Positions 52,612 to 60,896 of a DNA stretch of 64,000 nucleotides are shown here, one piece after another. Source of the DNA: CAWAND01 sp963797485. Its GTDB lineage: Bacteria; Chloroflexota; Anaerolineae; Anaerolineales; E44-bin32. The notes under the pieces were generated by a model that did no database searches, was not told where the DNA came from, and worked only from the letters and a program-made list of their open reading frames with translations. The position numbers and the translations under genes are program-made. The stretch covers positions 434,001 through 498,000 of the forward strand of contig CAWCPF010000003.1 in NCBI GenBank assembly GCA_963797485.1, in the 5' to 3' direction. Every line of letters starts with the position of its first letter. The stretch's first letter is position 1.

Positions 52612-53746
52612 TCAGAACGGGCGCATCACCCGATCGGTGCGTAGCTGCTTGAACCAGAGTGAGGCCCCGCGCGGCATGGACTCGATGGCGGCTTCCTGCC
52701 ACGCGCGTACGCCCAACCCCTGGATGGTCTGCGGTTTATAGCCCACGCCTCGCCAGGTCCCGACGTGCTGCGCCAGGTACGGGGGCAGAAAGAGCAGCGA
52801 GGCCTCGCTCTGAAGCTCGCCCGAGGCATGCTCGACGGCCTCCATGAGAGCCGGGATGCCCTGGTCAAGGGTCAGTGCGCTGTCGAAGTAAAGCTCGTCG
52901 ATGCGTGTGACCAGAATTCTCGACCTGCCAGCCGGCGACACCCACCAGTTCCCCGCCCTTCTCGATCATGAAGTACGCCTTCTCACCAAACGACGCCATC
53001 ACGTCATGGCGGGTCATGCGCCGCTTGCCGTGTGTGACGTGCGTGATGAAGCGGGCGATCTCGTCGGCGTCCTGCGGCCGGCCCCGGCGCACGGTGACAT
53101 CGCCGGTGTGGATCATGGGCGGTTCGGCGAGGAGCGGTTCCTTGGGCTTGGGCAGCTTCGTCCAGGCGGCCTGCACCTGGTCCCAGGTCTTCTCGAAGCT
53201 GCCGTCGTTGTGGATGACCACGTTGGCGGCGCGGAGCTTGTTCTCCTGGGGCGCTTGGGCGGCAATACGCTGCCGGGCGGTCGCTTCGGGCATTTTGCGC
53301 TTGTGCATCATGCGTTCGATCTGGAGCGCCTGGGAGGCATTCACCACCCAGATGGCATCGCATCCGGTCGCCAGGTCGGTTTCGAGCAGCTTGATGGCCT
53401 CCACCACCACCACGGTCTGTTTGCCCCGCCGGATGAGCAGGTCAACCGCTTGGGACACGAGCGGGTGGACAATGCCTTCGAGCTGGCCGAGCGCCTTGGG
53501 GTCGGAAAAGACGATCTTGGACAGGCGCGCCCGGTCGACGTGGCCCTCTTCGTCCAGGACCCAACGACCAAAAGCTTTGATCACCTGGTCATACCCCGGT
53601 GCACCCTCAGAGATGGCCCGATGAGCCAGCGCATCGGCGTCGATGCCGTAGGCCCCCAGATGCTCGAGCATCTTGCGCACCACGCTCTTGCCGGTGGCGA
53701 TGTTGCCGGTCAAACCGATGACGTACTTGCCTGCCCAGCGGCTCAC
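52612..53746 (-). CDS. coaE: Dephospho-CoA kinase fused to a GNAT-like domain, frame broken at about 52915
   Basis: Last step of coenzyme A synthesis. The N-terminal 200 residues form CoaE: P-loop GLTGNIATGKSVVR at residue 10, DADALAHRAI near 37, ARLSKIVF and VVNASQALQIERM. A linker leads to a second domain, VTVRRGRPQDADEIARFI near residue 220, typical of a GNAT start, with LVGVAGWQVEN. Skipping one base at 52915 continues as LVTRIDELYFDSAL...VGYKPQTIQGL and stops at 52612, 377 residues in all. The GNAT part lacks a clear acetyl-CoA loop and may only bind CoA or product. The fusion itself is seen; its role is inference. Confidence 0.83.
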
Positions 53747-53951
53747 ACACAGCCTCCAACTTCAAGTCGTAGGGTGAATTCTAGATGGTGGTGCGGCCGA
53801 TGTCAAAGCCAGAGTCTCCTACTGGTCGCCCTGGCGGAGATTGTGAGGCAGGTGGGAGATCGAGGCAAAAGAGGCGAGGCGGCGGGTCGATGCGTGTCAG
53901 ACGAAATGCGGCGCGTGATCAGGACGGTGCGCGGTGCACCAAAACTGGGGG

Positions 53952-56078
53952 TTACCTCAATTGGGCGTAGTACACCTGATCCCCAGCGGCCAGATACAGA
54001 TCATGGGGAGGGCCGAGCGCCATCGACGATACATAGTCGGGAAGCTGGGCGTTTGACTGCAGCCGGCCCTGGTAGACCATGCGCATGCTGTAGTGGTAGA
54101 CCGTCCCGCGGACTGCGTCCAGGAAGTACAGGGACGGTTCAGGCGGCGGCGAGTAATCCATGAGCGTCAGGATGGCGCCGGGGAGCAGCCCGTTTCCCTG
54201 GCTCTCGGGACGGTCGTCCTTCAAAGCCTGGTCGGTCGGACAATCGACTCGAATGTGGATGCCTCCGCCAAGTTGAGCTTCGGAGGTACGCTGGCAGCGG
54301 TCGAGGCGGCCGTCCTGGTGCAGGACGAACAACTCTTCCTGGGCTTCGGCCAGATCGATGGCATCGTGCAAATCCGGGGCCTGCTCGGCGAAGTACAGGG
54401 ATGGGCTGCCGCTGAACACGCCACCGGTGGCGTCGTACATCCAGACAGCATTGGACGTCGGGTCAAGGACGTACAGCGTGTCATTGAAAACATCGATGGC
54501 CTGGACGCGGCCGAAGCCGGTCGAAGGCGGTGTCAGCTGGCCGGTGAGCGGCCGACGATCGGGGGCGCAGTAGAGCAGGGTGCCGTCCTGGTCGAGCGCC
54601 ACAACACCATCAGCGCCCAGAGCGCCGGGTGCGGGCTGGATGGCTAGGTCGACCGGCGTTCCCATGCCAGGAAAACTGGAGGCCCCATTCAGGCATTCGA
54701 AGGTGCTGTCGATTTCAAAGCCTCGACCGGTTGCCCAGGTCCGGAAGATCTTCTGGTGGGCGGCGTCGAGGATGTACAGGTCGCTGGCGGTGGCGGCCAT
54801 GGCAGTGATGCGCGCGTCGGCGCCAAACCCGCCGTTGATCACCGGGCGGTAGTCAATTCGGACCACCAGGTCGAGGTCGTCCAGCGCCGTCGCCACCTCC
54901 GCCTGCAAGGTGTCCAGCTGACTATCGCCACCGTATTGCGATGCCAGAATGAGCGCCTGCTGCGCCTGGGTCCAATCGGTCCGAACCTCGGCCGGGTCCT
55001 GGCTGCGCTTGGCCAGGTCGACCGCCTGCTGCGCCTGGACCAGGTAGGTCTGATACTGCTGGGTGCGCCCGCGCCGGAGATACACCACGCTGACCACCAC
55101 CAGGACCACCAGCGGCACGGCCAAGGCTGTGGTGGCCAGGACGGCCGGGGGAAAACCGCCCGGCCGCGGGGATTCCGCCAGCCCTGGCGCCAGGCGGAGC
55201 ATCAACTCGGCCAGGCCGCGCCCCGCGGCGCGCAGGCCTCGGCCAGCGGCCTGGCCGGCCGGTGTGAGCAAAGCCCGAGCGGCAGATGATAGCTTGGTGA
55301 TCGGTGAGGACGACAGGTCCAGGCTGGTTTCCGGTTGAGTCCGCGCCGGTCTTCGCGGGGCCGAGCGCGGGGGTCTCATGGTGGACGCCGGGAGCGGGGC
55401 GGCCACCTGACCCTGCGGCATAATGCGCAGCAGCAGGCCGCAGAGATCGCGCCCGGCCGTGGCTTGCAGCCGGTCAACCGCCTGCGCCGGCGGCTGGTCG
55501 GAAATGGCGGCCAGCGTCCCGTCGGTCCACACGGTCTCGTCGAATGTCGTCAGCACGAGGGTGTCACCCGGGCGCACCAGCAGATGGTGATATCGCACGA
55601 AGGGAGTTGGAGCGCTTCCGAGGGGCCGGTTGCCGGCCTCCGGGGAAGTGAAGCCGCTGACCTGGGACTTTCGAATCAAGCTCATGCGGCCCGCGCCGCA
55701 CTGGGCCATGTATAGATTGTCATCACGCAGCACGGCCGTCACCACACGCCCAAGAAAGTGGGCCGGAGCGTCCTGTCCTCGACCGGCATTTGCCAGCTCG
55801 TCATTGATCTCCAGTATGGCCTCACGCAGAGCCGAAGTCACCGATCCGGGGGTTCGATAGAAAACGTCGGCGCCAGCCTGGGCCAGATGATCGGTGAGGC
55901 CCGGCGGAACTCGGCCGGGTGCCTGCAGCTGGACGGTGACGAAGAACAGATCTTCGGACCGGCCCCGAGCAGCGCGGCGAGGCGCAGCCCGAGCCAGGGT
56001 CCCTGGAGGCGGCGTGGCGCGTGGACCGCCCCCGGCCACATGAAGGAGCCCAACATCGGTTTGCAGTTCGGCAGGCAT
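53952..56078 (-). CDS. PP2C-like domain, membrane helix and beta-propeller protein
   Basis: A 708-residue protein. Residues 1-230 resemble a PP2C phosphatase fold (VTAVLRDDNLYMAQCGAGRMSLIRKSQ, cited as NLYMAQCGAGRMSLI; DTLVLTTFDETVWTD) but the metal-binding Asp set is poorly kept, so it may be inactive. A transmembrane helix lies near residues 310-335. The C-terminal 340 residues are NHL/six-bladed-propeller-like (DLYILDAAHQKIFR, DTLYVLDPTSNAVWMYD) and should be outside. ATG 56078 is 7 bases after a TACAAT. It follows the PP2C gene, suggesting shared regulation. Confidence 0.65.
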   Translation of the reverse strand: MPAELQTDVGLLHVAGGGPRATPPPGTLARAAPRRAARGRSEDLFFVTVQLQAPGRVPPGLTDHLAQAGADVFYRTPGSVTSALREAILEINDELANAGRGQDAPAHFLGRVVTAVLRDDNLYMAQCGAGRMSLIRKSQVSGFTSPEAGNRPLGSAPTPFVRYHHLLVRPGDTLVLTTFDETVWTDGTLAAISDQPPAQAVDRLQATAGRDLCGLLLRIMPQGQVAAPLPASTMRPPRSAPRRPARTQPETSLDLSSSPITKLSSAARALLTPAGQAAGRGLRAAGRGLAELMLRLAPGLAESPRPGGFPPAVLATTALAVPLVVLVVVSVVYLRRGRTQQYQTYLVQAQQAVDLAKRSQDPAEVRTDWTQAQQALILASQYGGDSQLDTLQAEVATALDDLDLVVRIDYRPVINGGFGADARITAMAATASDLYILDAAHQKIFRTWATGRGFEIDSTFECLNGASSFPGMGTPVDLAIQPAPGALGADGVVALDQDGTLLYCAPDRRPLTGQLTPPSTGFGRVQAIDVFNDTLYVLDPTSNAVWMYDATGGVFSGSPSLYFAEQAPDLHDAIDLAEAQEELFVLHQDGRLDRCQRTSEAQLGGGIHIRVDCPTDQALKDDRPESQGNGLLPGAILTLMDYSPPPEPSLYFLDAVRGTVYHYSMRMVYQGRLQSNAQLPDYVSSMALGPPHDLYLAAGDQVYYAQLR

Positions 56079-56085
56079 AGGCACC

Positions 56086-56091
56086 ATTGTA
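56086..56091 (-). promoter_or_regulatory. -10 of PP2C-propeller gene (leaderless)
   Basis: TACAAT on the minus strand, 7 bases before ATG 56078. Confidence 0.5.
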
Positions 56092-56257
56092 CTGAGGCGG
56101 CTGAGCACCGGCAATCATGGCTGCAAGAATCACGCCCAGCCGGGCGCGGTCGCCGATGGCGGCGATTCGCTCACGCGCTGGTCAGGTCCAACTCAGGGGA
56201 TCGGGTGGCGGAGGCTGGCGCCGCGCAGGCCGCCGGCCGGATTGGATCGAACGTCCG

Positions 56258-57142
56258 TCAAACACTCACGATCATGGAGCCGGCCACAGCGGCCGCCGCC
56301 AGCGTGGCAACCGACAGCCCGCCTCCCGACGGCCGAACAGCCTTGGGCACTTCCAGGACCACGATGGTGATGTTGTCATGCCCGCCGCGTTTCAACGCCA
56401 GGGCCTGCAGGCTTTGTGTAGCGGAGGGTCCGTGTTTGGCCAGGCCGGCACCGATTTCGGATGGTTTGACCAGGTCGGTGAGGCCATCGCTGCACAGGAG
56501 GAGCTGGTCTCCCGGCTGAAGCTCCAATCCCTGATGCGATCGGGATTCCTCGTCCGACTCTTCCGGGTCCAGGCGCAAGCGAAAATCGGGCTCAGGCGGC
56601 CGGGCGCCGCCGATGTGCCGGCGCAGGACGTGGGCATTCGGATGGCCTTCAGCCTCGGCGGGCGTGAGGATGCCGTGCTCGAGGGCCTCTTGGATCCAGG
56701 TGTGATCAACGCTGATTTGATGCAGGCCGTCGTCGCGCCGGAGATAGATCCGGCTGTCGCCGACGCTGACCGTATACAGACGGGTGCCCAGGATCCAGGC
56801 TGTGGCCAGGGTGGACCCCATTCCCTGACGGGCCTCGTCCTCGGAGGCGGCCCGTCGCACTTGTTTGGCCGCCGATCTGACGGCGGCGGCCAGCGTCTCC
56901 GAGGGGTCACCGCCGGTGTACGTTTCCACGGCGGTGACCACGGCGTCGACGGTCATGGCCGAGGCCACCTCGCCCGCCTGGTGCCCGCCGATTCCATCGG
57001 CCAGGACGGCCAATAGACAAGGCAGCCCCTCGGCGCCATAGCGGTAGGCGGTCACGCCGTAAGCATCTTCATTGTGATCGCGCACCCGGCCGGGATGGGT
57101 GCTGGCCGAGACACGGAGGTGGGGCTGGTCGGAGGGGATCAT
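56258..57142 (-). CDS. PP2C-family Ser/Thr protein phosphatase
   Basis: Dephosphorylates Ser/Thr phosphoproteins using two Mn/Mg ions. The 294 residues contain all main motifs: GRVRDHNEDAYG at residue 18 (metal Asp), LLAVLADGIGGHQAGEVAS near 42, MGSTLATAWILG, VSVGDSRIYL, LLLCSDGLTDLV near 222 and GGHDNITIVVLE near 258. A short C-terminal hydrophobic helix could anchor it. Its ATG is the last ATG of the mini-ORF ladder and its ribosome site (GAAGGTG) belongs to the last repeat unit. The cognate kinase is not in the window. Confidence 0.92.
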   Translation of the reverse strand: MIPSDQPHLRVSASTHPGRVRDHNEDAYGVTAYRYGAEGLPCLLAVLADGIGGHQAGEVASAMTVDAVVTAVETYTGGDPSETLAAAVRSAAKQVRRAASEDEARQGMGSTLATAWILGTRLYTVSVGDSRIYLRRDDGLHQISVDHTWIQEALEHGILTPAEAEGHPNAHVLRRHIGGARPPEPDFRLRLDPEESDEESRSHQGLELQPGDQLLLCSDGLTDLVKPSEIGAGLAKHGPSATQSLQALALKRGGHDNITIVVLEVPKAVRPSGGGLSVATLAAAAVAGSMIVSV

Positions 57143-57376
57143 GGTTTCACCTTCAAAACCATCATGGTTTCACCTTCAAAACCATCATGCTTGCACCTGC
57201 AGCTGGTACAGGTGGTTTCGCTTTCAAAACCATCATGCCAGCACCTGCGCTGGTACAGGTGGTTGCGCTTTCACAACCATCATGGTTTCACCTTCAAAAC
57301 CATCATGCCAGCACCTGCGCTGGTACAGGTGGTTGCGCCTTCACAACCATCATGGTTGCGCCTTCACAACCATCAT
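57143..57376 (-). repeat. Seven-unit ladder of overlapping mini-ORFs with built-in ribosome sites
   Basis: Seven tandem units lie exactly between the VWA-FHA stop and the PP2C start. Minus-strand limits: 57376-57354 (23 bases), 57353-57307 (47), 57306-57284 (23), 57283-57237 (47), 57236-57189 (48), 57188-57166 (23), 57165-57143 (23). Each begins ATGATGGTT, carries GAAGG or AAAGCG, and long units add an insert with CACCTG/CAGGTG arms and AGGTG before the next ATG. Mini-ORFs such as MMVVKAQP and MMVLKVKP end in a TGA overlapping the next unit's ATG. The 48-base unit instead reads through in frame. Confidence 0.85.
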
Positions 57377-59250
57377 GTCTCGCGCTCCTTCCGGACGGGT
57401 TCCAGGCGATCGTCATCGGCCGGCCGGACCTGGATCTCGGGCCAAGCCGGCTCCCCGGACCTTTGGAAACGAAATGCCACTCGGCCGAGATGCACCAGAT
57501 CGCCGTGTCGCAAAGTCTGGCCGTTGTCGGTCAGCCGCTGGTAGTTGATCCACGTGCCGGCCACCGATCCCTGGTCGCGAAGCAGGTATTCGCCCCCGGC
57601 CTGGCGGATGAGGCGGGCGTGCAGGCTGGAAACGGAAGGGTCATCCAGCGGGAACGCGGACAGCGACGGATCGCGGCCCAGGCTGAGGTCGGCCCCGACC
57701 AGGGGGATGGCCTCCTGGTCGTGATCGCCGATCGGCACCAGGAAAGCCTCCGGCGGACCGCCGGGCTGGACCCGCTGCAGGCTGGCACGCTGAAGCCTGC
57801 GTGCCCCAGCCGAGGCCTGCCTGGCCGAAACGGCCCCCCGGCCCAGGCGCGCCGGCCGACGTCCCAATCGAAGCAATGTGAAGGCCGCCACGATCCCGGC
57901 CGCCAGGACAAGCAGCACGAGCAAGAATGAGCCCAGAGCGGGGCCAATCGCCTTGAGGCCGGAGACCGGCGGGGTGACTTGGAAGGTCACAGCCTGCTCC
58001 AGGCTCCTGGCCTGCAAACCCAGACTGTCGGTGATCTGCGCTTGCAGGCGGTGCTCGCCGGATTGCTTGAAGACCGTCAGATCCCAATCGAAAGCCTCGA
58101 AGGGCGGCTGGGTATTCTGGGCGATCACCTGGCCGTCGACAATCAGTTCGCTGCGAGTGAGCGGACGCGGATGGCCGTCGGGGAAGGTGACCAAAAGCTG
58201 AAGTGGCAAGTGGGTCGGTGGAAGGTCCTCCACCGGCAGCCGATCATCGTCAGATGCCCGGGTGATCAGGCTGGGGGGCTGGATGAAAGCCGCCTGAGGC
58301 GGCTCGAGCTGCACGCTGTAAATCTGGGTGTTGGTGGCCAACGACTGGCCCCCGAAGGACACTTGCAGCCGGACCTCATGAGCCCCGGATATGTTAGCTT
58401 GCGAGGTGTAGTCCACCCGGTACTGCAGGCGTAGCTGAAGGATCCGGCTTCCCAACCCGCCCAGCGGCTGTTCGGGGTCGAAGACGATCAACTGCCCACC
58501 GGTCTGGTCGGCGACCTGGCCAAGCGCCGCGGCCTGAGGCGTGTCAAGGGCCTGGGGGGTATCGATCAGCACGGGGTAGATGGCGATATCCGCCTGCTGG
58601 GCGCGTGAGATGGCGTCGGTCCGGGCCGCCTCGTCCGAATCAGCCGGCAAGCTTGTGAAGAAAATCACAATCCTGGCCGTGCCCGGGGGTGCGGATGGTC
58701 CGGTCAGCAGGTTCAGCCCGTCCAGCAGCAGATTGTAGCCGGCCTTGGGAGGCTCGAAGGTCGGTGTCAGATGGTCCAGGGCCGAGGCCAGTTGAGCGGA
58801 GGCCGGGCTGTGGCGGACCAGGTCGCCATCCCCGGTCAACACAGACAGGTCATCGTCCCCGTAGGCGCCGGCATCGGGGTTGGCCCACCAGGCCAGCAGG
58901 GCCAAACGCACAAAGTCAAACCGCGTCCGACCGCGGCTGTCGCGGACACCCAACCCCGGGGCGGTGTTGATCACGAACACCTGGCGGGAAGGCACCTGGA
59001 TCTGGGTGACGGTGCGGGCGGGCCGGGGCTGGTTGTCCTCGATGACCTGAAACTGCTCCGGCGTGAGTCCCTCGACGCGGGAACCGGAGGCATCATCGAC
59101 GGCCACATACAGACTGAGGCTGGGGAAGGCCTGGCTGGAAACCTGAGCCAACCGGGCTTTGGCGCCGGTCTGCGCAATCGCCGGCGCCGCCTGGGCCAGG
59201 GCCGCCCATGCGATGCCGGCGGCCAGCAGGGGTCGGATGGCCCTGAACAT
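57373..59250 (-). CDS. Secreted VWA-domain protein with C-terminal FHA domain
   Basis: A 625-residue protein. Signal peptide or helix at residues 5-25; a VWA-like domain (VYVAVDDASG, IVIFFTSLPADSDEA, ADIAIYPVLID) to about 300; Ig-like segment; a transmembrane helix near 440-465; and a C-terminal cytoplasmic FHA domain (LGRDPSLSAFPLDDPSVSSLHARL, cited as DPSVSSLHARLI, with QGSVAGTWIN). FHA domains bind phosphothreonine, which links it to the downstream phosphatase. ATG 59250 is 7 bases after a TAAAAT; the ATG at 59259 overlaps that hexamer. Its TGA overlaps the first ladder ATG. Confidence 0.8.
   Translation of the reverse strand: MFRAIRPLLAAGIAWAALAQAAPAIAQTGAKARLAQVSSQAFPSLSLYVAVDDASGSRVEGLTPEQFQVIEDNQPRPARTVTQIQVPSRQVFVINTAPGLGVRDSRGRTRFDFVRLALLAWWANPDAGAYGDDDLSVLTGDGDLVRHSPASAQLASALDHLTPTFEPPKAGYNLLLDGLNLLTGPSAPPGTARIVIFFTSLPADSDEAARTDAISRAQQADIAIYPVLIDTPQALDTPQAAALGQVADQTGGQLIVFDPEQPLGGLGSRILQLRLQYRVDYTSQANISGAHEVRLQVSFGGQSLATNTQIYSVQLEPPQAAFIQPPSLITRASDDDRLPVEDLPPTHLPLQLLVTFPDGHPRPLTRSELIVDGQVIAQNTQPPFEAFDWDLTVFKQSGEHRLQAQITDSLGLQARSLEQAVTFQVTPPVSGLKAIGPALGSFLLVLLVLAAGIVAAFTLLRLGRRPARLGRGAVSARQASAGARRLQRASLQRVQPGGPPEAFLVPIGDHDQEAIPLVGADLSLGRDPSLSAFPLDDPSVSSLHARLIRQAGGEYLLRDQGSVAGTWINYQRLTDNGQTLRHGDLVHLGRVAFRFQRSGEPAWPEIQVRPADDDRLEPVRKERET
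58653..58670. promoter_or_regulatory. TTGTGA-N6-TCACAA palindrome inside VWA-FHA gene
   Basis: TTGTGAAGAAAATCACAA, in the strand IVIFFTSL of the VWA domain. Its coding role may suffice to explain it; the fifth copy of the motif. Confidence 0.3.
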
Positions 59251-59257
59251 GCGGCCC

Positions 59258-59263
59258 ATTTTA
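59258..59263 (-). promoter_or_regulatory. -10 of VWA-FHA gene (leaderless)
   Basis: TAAAAT on the minus strand, 7 bases before ATG 59250. Confidence 0.45.
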
Positions 59264-59382
59264 GCATGCGCCCCCAGCGCGTGGCTTACATTACAGCCGG
59301 CTTACAAAGGACCCCGGCCCCGCGTGTACTCACTATGATGGAAGGCAGGAATACAGGTCTCATTGCGAAAGGCTTGGGCATC

Positions 59383-59553
59383 ATGATCACTACAGAGCGC
59401 GAGCAATTGTTTCAGGAGATCGATCTCCCCCGAGAGCACTTCGAGCCAGCGCAGACGCGGCTCGAGCACTGGGTGCGCAAGGGGCTGGTGGTCGGTTTTT
59501 GTGTGGTCTTGCTGCTTGAGGGCTGGCTCCTGACTCAAGCTCTGCTCGGATAA
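59383..59553 (+). CDS. Small single-helix membrane protein
   Basis: A 56-residue protein: polar N-terminus (MITTEREQLFQEIDLPREHF), then one hydrophobic helix LVVGFCVVLLLEGWLLTQAL. ATG 59383 has AAAGG about 9 bases upstream; ATG 59335 is an alternative 16 codons earlier. Divergent from the VWA-FHA gene and followed by a strong terminator, which supports it as a real transcript. Function unknown. Confidence 0.5.
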   Translation: MITTEREQLFQEIDLPREHFEPAQTRLEHWVRKGLVVGFCVVLLLEGWLLTQALLG

Positions 59554-59688
59554 GGTCGACTCTCCCATCCGGGTGCGGGGGCGGCCCGGAAGTATCGGTT
59601 CTCAGCCTCTGATCGGCAGCGGCGCCCGTCAGGGGACATTCTTCAGGCGATGATCTTCGTCTGGCCGGCTGAAGACGAGCCTGAACAT

Positions 59689-59726
59689 GAAGAGGCTGTC
59701 CCGTATGGGACAGCCTCTTCTTTACT
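59689..59726 (+). terminator. Strong hairpin terminator, family member
   Basis: A perfect 14-bp stem GAAGAGGCTGTCCC/GGGACAGCCTCTTC with loop GTAT, then TTTACT on the plus strand. Shares the GGCTGTC core with hairpins at 17034 and 63901. Confidence 0.75.
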
Positions 59727-59788
59727 CATCAACCCAAGGTTGACCCCGAGCGCACCCGGCTCTCCTGATGCGCTTGGGGGCACTTCAG

Positions 59789-59876
59789 CCTCACCCCCCG
59801 ACCCCCTCCCCCTGGGTTGGCTGCGAGCGGGTTTGATCGACCGCATCCCAGGGGGAGGGGATAGGGGTGGGGGTCG
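59789..59876. repeat. Imperfect palindrome with G-quadruplex motif on each strand
   Basis: A C-rich left arm (59791-59816) and G-rich right arm (59847-59876) share CCCCTCCCCCTGGG and its complement around a 30-base loop. The right arm has G runs of 5, 4, 4 and 5 separated by 1-3 bases; the left arm gives similar runs on the minus strand. No gene is visible in 59727-59899. Confidence 0.65.
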
Positions 59877-59899
59877 CACTACAATCTTTGGCCAGGCTC

Positions 59900-60837
59900 T
59901 CAGGCTGGTTTGGCGGCCAGGCTTTCTGCACCGTCCCGGCCGGTCAAGCGCCGGTAGGTCAGCGTCCAACTGCCGATGACGAAGGTCTGTAAGATGCCGC
60001 TAAGCACGATCGCCACGGGCAAATACAAGACCAGACACAATCCGAAGACTACTACGCCCGATGTGATCGATGCCTGCGTGCCGAGCACTAATCCGGCAAG
60101 CAGGGGCGCGATCAGGACCAGAGCAGGCAGTCCGATGATCAGGCCGACGACAAATCCGCCGACGATCAGGACCAGGGCCATGACCAGGACGGGGCCGACA
60201 TGGGTCTTGATGACCGCCCACGCGCGGCTGAGGCCGTCCATGATGCCCGTGTTCTCGACTACCACAGCGATCTGTGCCAACTCGGCGAAGATGCTGACGG
60301 CGACCGCCAAGGGTACCAGCAGACACAGCAGGGGGAGGATGCAGATCAGCCCAATGCCGAGAGTTAGAATGGTCCCGCCGACGGCCACGACAGCGATCAC
60401 CCCCAGGGCAACCAACCAGGCCAGCCCCACCAGAAGCTGGATGGCCAGGACACGCCAGAAGTAGGTCAGGCTGAGGCGGAAGGCCTGGCTAAGGCCGACA
60501 TGCTCGCCCTCGTCAGCCTGATTGAAACCGGCCATCAGGCCGCCGCGGCCAATGGCGCCCAGGACCACGAACAGCACCACCAGGAGCACGATCAGGCACA
60601 GAATGGCCAACCCCAGGATGATCCAGGTCTGTTCCGGGACACTGTTAAGAACTGGTCCGGCCCTCCGGGGGTTTGACCGTTGCCGCCTCCGAAGTTGTAA
60701 TTGAAGCCGGAGCCTCCCCGGCCCCCTGCACCGCTCCCGCCGTTCCCGCTGCAGCTGGCCAGGATTCCCAGAATCCACAGGCCCTTGTAGCGCCAGGTGA
60801 TATCCCAGGCCCGGCGCAAGACGGATGAATAGTCCAT
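59900..60837 (-). CDS. Polytopic membrane protein, frame broken (missing base) at about 60647
   Basis: ATG 60837 (AAGGAG 8 bases upstream) starts MDYSSVLRRAWDITWRYKGLWILG, typical of DUF7544/GlpM-like Chloroflexota membrane proteins, followed by a Gly-rich loop GGSGAGGRGGSGFNYNFGG. The second frame supplies about five more helices and ends LTGRDGAESLAAKPA. Adding one base near 60647 gives PDQFLNSVPEQTWIIL and 312 residues. The Gly/Asn loop between helices 1 and 2 is probably outside. No specific function known. Confidence 0.7.
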
Positions 60838-60896
60838 GACAGTGCTCCTTCCGGCGCCCCTCATTGGTGGCCGGATGTTCATTCAGGCGGGGATCG

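Noticed and set aside
57143..57376. CRISPR array
   Set aside because: Unit lengths 23/47-48 with near-identical content and no unique spacers; no cas genes.
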